The notes beneath the pieces are model-generated. The model was not told where the DNA came from. It saw only the letters and a program-made list of their open reading frames with translations, and searched no databases. From contig CANRGH010000002.1 in NCBI GenBank assembly GCA_947630135.1, positions 144,376-208,375 on the forward strand: DNA of 64,000 nt, read 5' to 3'. The position numbers and the translations under genes are program-made. Source of the DNA: an uncultured Monoglobus sp. Lineage in GTDB: Bacteria > Bacillota > Clostridia > Monoglobales > Monoglobaceae. Position 1 is the first letter of the stretch. Every line of letters begins with the position of its first letter. Below are positions 51,858 through 59,225 of the stretch, one piece after another.

Positions 51858-52478
51858 ATGAAAAATACAATTACTGTTACCAGAAAATCGACCGAGACGG
51901 TCATAGTCGTCAAGATCGAAAAGGGCGAGCTTGTCCCGAACTACAGAAAACGGATAAAAACGCCGCTGCCGTTCCTCAATCACATGATCGAGCATATCGC
52001 GTGGAGGGCGGGGCTGGACATTTCGATCAGCATGAATTTTGACGCCTTCAAGCTTAATCACCTCGTCTGCGAGGACGTGGGCATGACTCTCGGAAAGGCC
52101 GTCGGCGAGTTCGTGCGGCTCAACGTGCCCTCGGGCTACGGCTCGGGAACGGGCATGATAGACGAGGCTGTCGCGGACGCGGTCATCTCGTTCGAGGATC
52201 GCTCGCTGTTTAATTTTAAGACCGGTGTGAAGTACGGAGAGACTGTGGAAAACATGCCGTCAGAGGAGCTTTTGACATTCTTAGACGGTTTCGCGCAGGG
52301 AGCGCGCTGCACATTGTTTGTCGATCTGCGCTGCGGCGAGAACGGCCACCACATCTGGGAGGCGGTCTACCGCGCAGTCGGCATCGCCTTGGGCGCGGCG
52401 CTTTCGGTTGATCCGAACAGAGTCGGAAAGACCTCGGGGGTCGCGGGAGAAGTGAAGTATGAAATTTCAGCCGAATAA
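51858..52478 (+). CDS. imidazoleglycerol-phosphate dehydratase-like protein, divergent HisB
   Basis: 206 aa with the IGPD double fold: FLNHMIEHIAW, VCEDVGMTLGKAVG, MIDEAVADAV, GHHIWEAVYRAVG. Canonical IGPD has FxDHML, ATHGG and DDHHTVED. Here residue 67 is Asn instead of the first His of the HH pair, and R50-A replaces the HG of ATHGG. So two metal or active-site histidines are missing, while H42, H68, E72, H164-H165 and E168 remain. It may catalyse a related dehydration. GGGGTGA precedes the ATG. Follows the HisD-like gene and overlaps the HAD gene by 20 bases. Confidence 0.75.
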   Translation: MKNTITVTRKSTETVIVVKIEKGELVPNYRKRIKTPLPFLNHMIEHIAWRAGLDISISMNFDAFKLNHLVCEDVGMTLGKAVGEFVRLNVPSGYGSGTGMIDEAVADAVISFEDRSLFNFKTGVKYGETVENMPSEELLTFLDGFAQGARCTLFVDLRCGENGHHIWEAVYRAVGIALGAALSVDPNRVGKTSGVAGEVKYEISAE

Positions 52479-53460
52479 ATTTAAAAGCGTAATATTTGAC
52501 ATGGACGGCGTTATCACAAGCGAGTATATCTATTGGGATACCGCCGCTCTTACTGTGTATGAGCTGCTGCTCGACTATCGGTTCTACGGCAAAATCGAGA
52601 TCGACCGCGAGGGCTGCCTGAAAAGCTTTAAAGAGCTGCGCCGCGTGATTTTTGACAGCGACAAGACGATCCGCGCGGTGAAGGCGCTTGGCGTCAACAC
52701 TAACTGGGACTTGGCTTACATGACATTCTGCGTGTCGCGGTATATCGACCCGGAGCTTTCGAGACTTGACGAGAGCCACTTCGCGTCGGTGCGTATGTTT
52801 ATTGAGAACATCGAGGCCAAAGCGCCTGAGGTTTATGGGCTTGTGGGAGAGCTTGCGGCAAACGCCTGCGGCAGGCCGAAAGAGGAATTTGAGCGCACAT
52901 ACGGTGAGCTTTGGAAAAAGCTGCAGTTCTGCTTTCAGCGCTGGTTCAAGGATGACGGTCTGTGCATGCATGAGACGCCGCTGGTGCCTCTTGACAAAAC
53001 GCGCGAGACGCTTGAGTATCTGCGTGACAGCGGTTTAAAATTGGGAATAGGCACGGGCAGACTGAGAGATGAGATCATGTATCCGCTTAAAGCGTGGGAC
53101 CTGCTTAAATATTTTGACGAAAACATGATCGTCACCTATGACGAGGTTTCGGCGGCCGAGAAAAACCTGCGGCTCACAACGTCGATCGCTAAGCCGCATC
53201 CGTATGTGTTTCTGAAGGCGGCGCTGGGGCTTGACTATCCGGACAAAAAGATCGTCGGCAACGCCTATGCCAAAAGCGCGGCAAGGGCCGCGGCTGTCGT
53301 GGGCGACGCGCCCAGCGACTTTCTGGCGGCGAGAGTGGCGGAAATGCCGTTTGTCGGCGTGCTGACCGGAATTGACAAGGCTGCCGCCGAGACGTATTTT
53401 AAGACGAACAAAGCGGACTATATTTTTGACGACATAACCGGGTTTTTGCCCGGGAAATAA
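52459..53460 (+). CDS. HAD-superfamily phosphatase
   Basis: 333 aa. Motif I D14-x-D16 (FDMDGVITS), motif II LGIGTGRLRDE, motif IV VVGDAPSDFLAA. A large helical cap (about 35-195) is inserted after motif I, bigger than in most HAD phosphatases. The start overlaps the HisB-like gene by 20 bases, so the two are coupled. E. coli HisB fuses a HAD phosphatase to IGPD; here the same two activities are adjacent but separate and in the other order. Substrate unknown. Confidence 0.8.
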   Translation: MKFQPNKFKSVIFDMDGVITSEYIYWDTAALTVYELLLDYRFYGKIEIDREGCLKSFKELRRVIFDSDKTIRAVKALGVNTNWDLAYMTFCVSRYIDPELSRLDESHFASVRMFIENIEAKAPEVYGLVGELAANACGRPKEEFERTYGELWKKLQFCFQRWFKDDGLCMHETPLVPLDKTRETLEYLRDSGLKLGIGTGRLRDEIMYPLKAWDLLKYFDENMIVTYDEVSAAEKNLRLTTSIAKPHPYVFLKAALGLDYPDKKIVGNAYAKSAARAAAVVGDAPSDFLAARVAEMPFVGVLTGIDKAAAETYFKTNKADYIFDDITGFLPGK

Positions 53461-53477
53461 GAAAAGGCGGGATGATT

Positions 53478-54014
53478 ATGAGTGAGGCAATACGGCTTGA
53501 GACGCCGCTCACAAAGGACAAGATAAAAAATCTTAGGGCGGGCGACAGCGTGCTGCTCAACGGCACGATATACACCGCTCGCGACGCGGCGCACAAGCGA
53601 ATGATCGAGGCCTTGAGCCACGGCGAAAAGCTGCCGATCGGGATTGAAAACCAGACAATATACTATGCGGGCCCGGCGCCCGCGAAGCCGGGGCGGGTCA
53701 TCGGCTCCTGCGGCCCCACCACCAGCGGACGCATGGACGCGTATGCGCCGACGCTTATCGGGCTCGGCCTTACCGGAATGATTGGAAAGGGCGAGCGCTC
53801 CGACGAGGTCGTCGCCGCCATGACCGAGCACGGAGCCGTGTATTTCGGCGCGATAGGCGGAGCGGGTGCGCTGATCTCAAAATGCGTGACCTCGGCCGAG
53901 GTCGTCGCCTATGAGGATCTCGGCACCGAAGCGATCCGCCGCCTGACCGTTAAAGATTTCCCTCTCACCGTCGTGATCGACACTAAGGGCAGGAACTTAT
54001 ATCACGACAGATAG
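53478..54014 (+). CDS. fumarase/tartrate dehydratase beta-subunit-like protein, alone
   Basis: 178 aa of the class I Fe-S hydrolyase beta subunit (FumA C-terminal/TtdB). Motifs: DSVLLNGTIYTARDAAHKR, YYAGPAPAKPG, GSCGPTTSGRMD, GMIGKGERS, FGAIGGAGALI. In two-subunit enzymes an alpha subunit with three Fe-S cysteines is required; no alpha gene is present in the window. GGCGGG lies before ATG 53478. It closes the HisD-like/HisB-like/HAD block, 17 bases after the HAD gene. Confidence 0.85.
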   Translation: MSEAIRLETPLTKDKIKNLRAGDSVLLNGTIYTARDAAHKRMIEALSHGEKLPIGIENQTIYYAGPAPAKPGRVIGSCGPTTSGRMDAYAPTLIGLGLTGMIGKGERSDEVVAAMTEHGAVYFGAIGGAGALISKCVTSAEVVAYEDLGTEAIRRLTVKDFPLTVVIDTKGRNLYHDR

Positions 54015-54031
54015 ATTTTCGGAGAATAATC

Positions 54032-54781
54032 ATGAATAAATCCAAGATAATCGTGACGGCCGCCGCCGTATTGATTTTCATTGCCGCGGTATTGTGCGCG
54101 ACTTTATTCAGGAGTACTAAACAGGAGCCCGCCGAGACAAATTCCGGCGAAGGCTCCGTATTTTTCAACGCCGAAGAAACCGCGGACGGCGCTCTGCGTT
54201 TTTCGGCCATGACTGATAATTTTATTGATGCTTTTAACAACGCCTATAAAGCCGACAAGGACGCTGATTTTTTGCCCCCTCTTTCCAACTGGACAGTCTC
54301 TGACTATACCGAAAGCGATGGCCGCGAAACGGCACTTTACACATTCAGCCGAGAACCGAACATCTGGTCGCTGCCTACTGTTTCCATATACTCTTTTTCA
54401 GATAACGATTATATTCGAGAAATCAGTCTTAACTTTGACGACCACAGCTATGCGCCAAATCTCTTTAAACAATACGAGGAATTGTGCTATTACGCGATAA
54501 AGGCGATAATGCCCGATTTATCGGGAGACGACATTAAAACAATTTATCAGGACTTAAATCAAAAGGCGTATGATTTCATCACGACAACGCCATATTCCTT
54601 GAACATCTCACCGCCGATTATTTATTATAAGGGCGGAATTGGCCTGTACCCATACTTTGCTATAGGCGAGCGGATGCATCTCTGTATTGTGCCGGTAACA
54701 AATGAATATTTGGAGCAGCTAAAGGATCAAGGTGCTCAAGTGATTGAGATTTCGGAATTTCTTGAATTTAGTCAAGTATGA
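54032..54781 (+). CDS. membrane-anchored extracellular protein, unknown
   Basis: 249 aa. An N-terminal hydrophobic anchor at about 5-25 (KIIVTAAAVLIFIAAVLCA) is followed by an acidic Ser/Glu linker and a folded extracellular domain. No family recognised. The Cys at 22 is not in a convincing lipobox. Starts 18 bases after the fumarase-like gene and may be co-transcribed. AT-richer than its neighbours. Confidence 0.55.
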   Translation: MNKSKIIVTAAAVLIFIAAVLCATLFRSTKQEPAETNSGEGSVFFNAEETADGALRFSAMTDNFIDAFNNAYKADKDADFLPPLSNWTVSDYTESDGRETALYTFSREPNIWSLPTVSIYSFSDNDYIREISLNFDDHSYAPNLFKQYEELCYYAIKAIMPDLSGDDIKTIYQDLNQKAYDFITTTPYSLNISPPIIYYKGGIGLYPYFAIGERMHLCIVPVTNEYLEQLKDQGAQVIEISEFLEFSQV

Positions 54782-54802
54782 TTTACTAAATCGTACTTGA
54801 CT
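54770..54802. repeat. 33-bp near-perfect palindrome
   Basis: AGTCAAGTATGATTTA (54770-54785), one central C, then TAAATCGTACTTGACT. Only one position departs from symmetry. It covers the stop codon of the preceding gene, and no T tract follows, so it looks more like a protein-binding site than a terminator. Confidence 0.8.
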
Positions 54803-54880
54803 ATTGTGCTGTTAAGGAACAGGAATTTTAAAAGCCGAACAAGCATATAGTTATATATAAATTGCTTGGGGGTTGATCTT

Positions 54881-55147
54881 GTGTCGTTTGATCTGCGAAG
54901 TATTTTTGTTTATATATTCGGGCTGGGGCTGCTGCTGATATTGATAAAGCTGCTCAAGAGCCCGCTCAAATGGGCGGCGCGCTTCTTTTTAAGCTGCGCT
55001 CTGGGAGCGGCGGCGATCGTTGTGTTTAACCTCGTTTTCGCCAAGGCGGGGCTTTACCTGCCGCCGAACCCGTTTAACGCGGTGACGATAGGCGTGTTCG
55101 GCGCTCCGGGGTTCGCGGTGCTGCTGGTGCTCGCGTCGGTTATCTGA
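54881..55147 (+). CDS. bofA: pro-sigma-K processing inhibitor BofA
   Basis: 88-aa membrane protein with two hydrophobic segments and the family end AKAGLYLPPNPFNAVTIGVFGAPG. In sporulation BofA with SpoIVFA holds the SpoIVFB protease inactive until the forespore signal. A GGGGG site lies 8 bases before GTG 54881; an upstream TTG at 54866 is less likely. Convergent with dusB, overlapping it by 8 bases. Confidence 0.88.
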   Translation: MSFDLRSIFVYIFGLGLLLILIKLLKSPLKWAARFFLSCALGAAAIVVFNLVFAKAGLYLPPNPFNAVTIGVFGAPGFAVLLVLASVI

Positions 55148-56099
55148 GATTTTCGCGGTTTATGAGATCGAGCATTTCGGCGGAGCTTTCGCAGCGGTTT
55201 ATCCGCGCCCTGAGCGCCGCGCCGCCGGGGAGGCCCTTGAAATACCACGCCATGTGCTTGCGGCCCTCCAAGGTGCCGCGCCGCTCGCCCTTGAATTTTA
55301 CCAAAAGCTTGAGGTGGTGCGCGGCGACCTCGCAGCGCTCGTCAAGTGACGGCGGAGGAAGGGTTTTCCCGGTTTTCAGATACTCGTTAATTTCGGCGAA
55401 TATCCAAGGGTTGCCCTGTGCGGCTCTGCCTATCATGACCCCATCGCAGCCGGTCGCGTCGATCATGTGCTTCGCCGACTCTCCGCCGCATATGTCGCCG
55501 TTGCCGATAACCGGAATTTTTACCGCGTTTTTGACCTGCCTTATAATTTCAAGGTCCGCTGACCCGGAGTAAAACTGCATTCTTGTCCGCCCGTGGACTG
55601 TTATCGCGTCGGCGCCGTTTTGCTCGGCGGTCTTCGCGAGTTCTACGGCGTTTACGCTATTCTCGTCCCAGCCCATGCGGATCTTGACCGTCACCGGGCA
55701 GGGGACGGCGTTTTTAACGCTTTTTATGATCTCGCCCGCGAGACGCGGGTCCTTCATTAAGGCGCAGCCGTCTCCGTTTCCAACTATTTTCGGAGCGGGG
55801 CAGCCCATGTTTATGTCAACGATCTCCGCGCCGTATCTCAGCGCGCCTTCGGCTATCGCGGCCATGACCTTGGGTTCGTGCCCGAAGATCTGCGCCGCCG
55901 TCGGGCGTTCCTCGTCGAGGACCTCAAGCAGGACCTCGGTTTTTTTATTTTTGTATAAAAGCCCCTTCCCTGACACCATTTCGGTGTACATCAGTGCCGG
56001 GCCGAACGGTTTGGCGATAAGGCGGAACGCCTTGTCCGTGACACCAGCCATTGGCGCGAGCAGCGCGTTCCCGTTTAAGCTTATGTTTCCTATTCGCAT
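55140..56099 (-). CDS. dusB: tRNA-dihydrouridine synthase
   Basis: FMN enzyme that reduces uridines in tRNA D-loops. 319 aa. APMAGVTDKAFR near residue 15, DINMGCPAPKIVGNGDG with catalytic Cys, KIRMGWDE, ITVHGRTR and VIGNGDI: the DusB pattern. Its promoter is divergent from proB's. Confidence 0.95.
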   Translation of the reverse strand: MRIGNISLNGNALLAPMAGVTDKAFRLIAKPFGPALMYTEMVSGKGLLYKNKKTEVLLEVLDEERPTAAQIFGHEPKVMAAIAEGALRYGAEIVDINMGCPAPKIVGNGDGCALMKDPRLAGEIIKSVKNAVPCPVTVKIRMGWDENSVNAVELAKTAEQNGADAITVHGRTRMQFYSGSADLEIIRQVKNAVKIPVIGNGDICGGESAKHMIDATGCDGVMIGRAAQGNPWIFAEINEYLKTGKTLPPPSLDERCEVAAHHLKLLVKFKGERRGTLEGRKHMAWYFKGLPGGAALRARINRCESSAEMLDLINRENLR

Positions 56100-56132
56100 G
56101 TTTTTCTCCTTGCTATTGATCGGTCTTTAACA

Positions 56133-56161
56133 ATTATATAATAATATGTCCGATCTTGCAA
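56133..56161 (-). promoter_or_regulatory. dusB promoter
   Basis: Minus strand TTGCAA (56161-56156), 17-base spacer, TATAAT (56138-56133). Confidence 0.7.
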
Positions 56162-56169
56162 CATCAATA

Positions 56170-56198
56170 TTGACATAATTTTTATTTGCTGTTATAAT
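56170..56198 (+). promoter_or_regulatory. proB promoter
   Basis: TTGACA 56170-56175, 17-base spacer, TATAAT 56193-56198: exact consensus, divergent from the dusB promoter 9 bases away. Confidence 0.85.
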
Positions 56199-56229
56199 TA
56201 AATCCGTTGTGGTCTAAGGAGAGAGACAG

Positions 56230-57009
56230 ATGAAATCAAAAACAAAACGAATAGTTGTTAAGGTGGGAACCTCAAGCCTGACTCATCCCGGGGGCAAGCT
56301 CGATCTTGAGCGAATCGAGAAGCTGGTTCGGGTGCTGGCGAATGTGAAAAACGCCGGGCACCGGGTCGTGCTTGTATCAAGCGGAGCGATCGGCGCCGGC
56401 ATGGGCGTTATCGGCCTTGAGGAAAAGCCCGACTCTTTAAAGCAGAAGCAGGCGCTCGCGGCCATCGGTCAGGTGGGGCTTTTGGCGATATACGACAAGT
56501 TTTTCAAGGAATACGGCTACAACACGGGTCAGGTGCTGCTCACCAAGTTTATTCTGGACGAGGAGACGCGCTATAACTGCGCTCGCCGCGCGTTCGAGTC
56601 GATGATAGATTACGGCGTTGTGCCTATTGTGAACGAGAACGACGTGATCTCAACATATGAGATCGAGTTTGGCGACAATGACACGCTGTCGGCCTATGTC
56701 GCGGAGCTTATTCGTGCCGACCTGCTGATCGTGCTGTCGGACATAGACGGATTTTATGATGCCGACCCGAGGCAGAATGAGGACGCGAAAATAATTCCGG
56801 TCGTCAAGAAGATCAGCGACGAGATAAAGTCGTTCGCGGGGGCGGAAGGCAGCTCGCGCGGAACGGGCGGAATGAAGACTAAGCTCAAGGCGGCCGACTT
56901 TGCCACAAGACACGGGATAGATATGGTGCTGACCAACGGGAACGCGCCCGAGAATATCTACAAAATTTTAAAGGGCGAGAGCGTCGGAACTCTGTTTTTG
57001 AAAAAATAA
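56230..57009 (+). CDS. proB: glutamate 5-kinase without PUA domain
   Basis: First step of proline synthesis (glutamate to glutamyl phosphate). 259 aa. VVKVGTSSLT (8-17), SSGAIGAGMGVIG, PIVNENDVIS, FGDNDTLSA and GTGGMKTKLKAA match the amino-acid-kinase domain. It lacks the C-terminal PUA domain of longer ProB proteins, a known short form. proA does not follow. GGAGAG precedes the ATG. Confidence 0.94.
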   Translation: MKSKTKRIVVKVGTSSLTHPGGKLDLERIEKLVRVLANVKNAGHRVVLVSSGAIGAGMGVIGLEEKPDSLKQKQALAAIGQVGLLAIYDKFFKEYGYNTGQVLLTKFILDEETRYNCARRAFESMIDYGVVPIVNENDVISTYEIEFGDNDTLSAYVAELIRADLLIVLSDIDGFYDADPRQNEDAKIIPVVKKISDEIKSFAGAEGSSRGTGGMKTKLKAADFATRHGIDMVLTNGNAPENIYKILKGESVGTLFLKK

Positions 57010-57024
57010 TTTCAAAAATTTTAT

Positions 57025-57114
57025 AAAAACGGGAACTTTTGATCAAAAAAAGTCGTCTAAAGAATATAAGAGTTTTAGGCGGTGATTGTATGAAATCAAA
57101 AGGTTCCCGTTTTT
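57025..57114 (+). promoter_or_regulatory. long-range hairpin enclosing the glycosidase ribosome site
   Basis: AAAAACGGGAACTTTTGA (57025-57042) is complementary, with one bulge, to 57096-57114 (TCAAAAGGTTCCCGTTTTT). The right arm lies inside codons 3-9 of the next gene and ends in TTTTT like a terminator. The ribosome site and start codon fall in the loop. It could be a terminator for proB, an attenuator, or a translation control. Confidence 0.5.
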
Positions 57115-58958
57115 ATTTGCGGGCAATTACGGTGTTTGCGCTGATCGCCGCTGTGATTTTCGCGGGTTTTCTTTTGACCGGCGGTTCGCGGCGAGGCGAG
57201 GATGCGATCGGATTTGACGGCTCTTACAGCTTGACCGAATTTCCCGTATACCTTGACGGATATAAAATTCAGGGGTATTATTGCGACGAAAAAATTCTGA
57301 TTTCCCTTGACGACCTTGCGAGATACGGCTTTGAACTGAATTATGACGCGGACAGGAACATGATAAACCTGCGCGGTCTTTCGGACATAGAGGGTAGTCC
57401 GGAGCCGAGGGCGATAAGCGTGACTGCCGGAAAGGCTCAAAGCTGCGCCCTTGACACGCGGATAAATGGCGTTAAAATCAAGGCGTATTCTCTTGACGGC
57501 CGCGCCTGCGTCTGCGTCGACGACTTGGTGGAGCTTACCGACGAGTTTAACCGCTGGTGGGGCTGGTCGGATTACAACATGAACGGCGGCTTTGACGCCG
57601 CGGCCGGAGCGTTCAACATAAGCGTTTTCAGGCCGAAGGTGTGGGATTGGGCCGCGCTGCTCTCGGACATGGAAGACAAGGTCAACAAGCCCGAGCTTGA
57701 GCTCTATACCGAGGCCCCGCCCGACGAGGCCGAGTATTTCGGCGGGCGGCTAGAGCCGAAGGCCGGGGTTTACGCGGGGATCGTCAGTGACGGCAACGGT
57801 GATCCCGAAACCGGCAAGCCGCCCGTGTTTGACCATGATTTCGGACTGTATTCCTCATATATCGAGTTCGATGACTTCCAAACCGTACTCAATAAGCCGA
57901 GCAGCTATCTGGTTCCCGAAAAGAACGCGGTGAGCCAGGTGCCTTGGAACATAAGTGACATAAACCTCGCGCTTGACCCGAAAAACGACGGTTACATCCA
58001 CGAAACTCTCGATAACCTTGCGGCAATGGACAAGCCGACGATAATCCGCTTCGGCGGCGAGATGAATATCGGGACATTGGGCGACTCGCCGTCAGCGTAT
58101 GTCAAGGCGTTCCGCAGGATCGCGGATATTGTTCATACCTATCCGGATTTTGCCGTGATGTGGTCGCCGAACGACAGCGGCTCGCTTGACAGACCGTTTT
58201 GGTATTACTGGCCCGGAGACGAGTATGTCGACTGGGTGGGCGTGTCGTCGTTTTCAAAAAAGGATTTTTTCAGCAGCCTTGACGTCGTTGACGGCTCCGC
58301 GCCTGTGACCTCGCGCGAGTCGCAGATTTATTTTACTTTGGGGGATTTCGGCTTCACCACAAATTCGCTTAAATATATAACGGATTTTATGGATGAGCGC
58401 AATATAAAAAAGCCCCTCGCGATCAGCGAGGGAGGAGTGGTGAGCAGATTGTCCTATACCGACGAAAACATTGACGAGTGGGGCGGGACAAGGATGCGGA
58501 ACATGTACTGGTACGCCGCGATGCGTTATCCGCAGCTTAAAAGCATAGTATATTTTAACCACGATATGGAGTCCGAGGTTATCGGCTTTGATTTGTCGGA
58601 CAGGACGGATTATATTAAGATAATGGACGAGGCCTTCTCAAACGGCCAGTACCTTATGAGCGGGGACGCGTCGCCGAGGTTTGTTTTCGCGCCCGCGCGG
58701 GACAGAAAGTACGGCTCCGGACACATTCCGATCTACGGATACGTCTATCTCCCCGAGGACCGCGTTGAGCAGGTGGATTACTACTTGGACGGCGGGCTGT
58801 TTGACACCGAGTACGAGATACCTTATAAGACGAGCGTTGACGTGTCAGCCCTGACGGAAGGAGCGCATATCTTTGTTATGGAAGCCCGCGGCGAAAAGTC
58901 AACCGAAAGCCTTAAATACACAATAAAAAAATCCGCAGGCGTTGCGGAGATATATTAG
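57090..58958 (+). CDS. secreted GH26-like glycoside hydrolase
   Basis: 622-aa exported enzyme; GGCGGTGA before ATG 57090. Membrane anchor/signal 11-32. Residues 50-180 resemble copper-amine-oxidase-N1-type beta domains (ILISLDDLARYGFELNYD and ACVCVDDLVEL). The TIM-barrel region (about 222-545) has a GH26-like acid/base segment IIRFGGEMN with E324, FAVMWSPND, and nucleophile-like E447 in PLAISEGG. A C-terminal Ig-like domain (about 565-622, VDYYLDGGLFDTEY) ends the protein. Mannan or related beta-glycans are possible substrates; specificity is inferred from the fold only. Confidence 0.75.
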   Translation: MKSKGSRFYLRAITVFALIAAVIFAGFLLTGGSRRGEDAIGFDGSYSLTEFPVYLDGYKIQGYYCDEKILISLDDLARYGFELNYDADRNMINLRGLSDIEGSPEPRAISVTAGKAQSCALDTRINGVKIKAYSLDGRACVCVDDLVELTDEFNRWWGWSDYNMNGGFDAAAGAFNISVFRPKVWDWAALLSDMEDKVNKPELELYTEAPPDEAEYFGGRLEPKAGVYAGIVSDGNGDPETGKPPVFDHDFGLYSSYIEFDDFQTVLNKPSSYLVPEKNAVSQVPWNISDINLALDPKNDGYIHETLDNLAAMDKPTIIRFGGEMNIGTLGDSPSAYVKAFRRIADIVHTYPDFAVMWSPNDSGSLDRPFWYYWPGDEYVDWVGVSSFSKKDFFSSLDVVDGSAPVTSRESQIYFTLGDFGFTTNSLKYITDFMDERNIKKPLAISEGGVVSRLSYTDENIDEWGGTRMRNMYWYAAMRYPQLKSIVYFNHDMESEVIGFDLSDRTDYIKIMDEAFSNGQYLMSGDASPRFVFAPARDRKYGSGHIPIYGYVYLPEDRVEQVDYYLDGGLFDTEYEIPYKTSVDVSALTEGAHIFVMEARGEKSTESLKYTIKKSAGVAEIY

Positions 58959-58971
58959 ACGATCGGAATTC

Positions 58972-59060
58972 TTGACAGCTTAAGCGGTTGATGATATAAT
59001 ATTATCGGTAAAAATAATCATAAAATAAAAGTGGACAGAGTATTGATCGAAATGCTCTGT
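58972..59060 (+). promoter_or_regulatory. consensus promoter and leader hairpin before the SLH gene
   Basis: TTGACA 58972-58977, 17-base spacer, TATAAT 58995-59000. About 35 bases after the predicted start comes ACAGAG..CTCTGT (59035-59040 with 59055-59060) followed by TCTATTTTG, a weak terminator-like hairpin 165 bases before the SLH gene. A diverged copy of 58994-59070 lies at 61253-61325. The remaining leader is AT-rich and shows no open frame. Confidence 0.6.
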
Positions 59061-59225
59061 TCTATTTTGTTGCGGTATTATCTTAATTATTGTGTCATGT
59101 GTATTTTAAATATTTTATAAGTTCACAATATGTTTACAATATCGGCAATATATTTAATAGAATTTTAAGCCTGCTTTAAGAAATGTGCAGTATTATTTTG
59201 AAAGATTAACACAGGAGGTATCATT

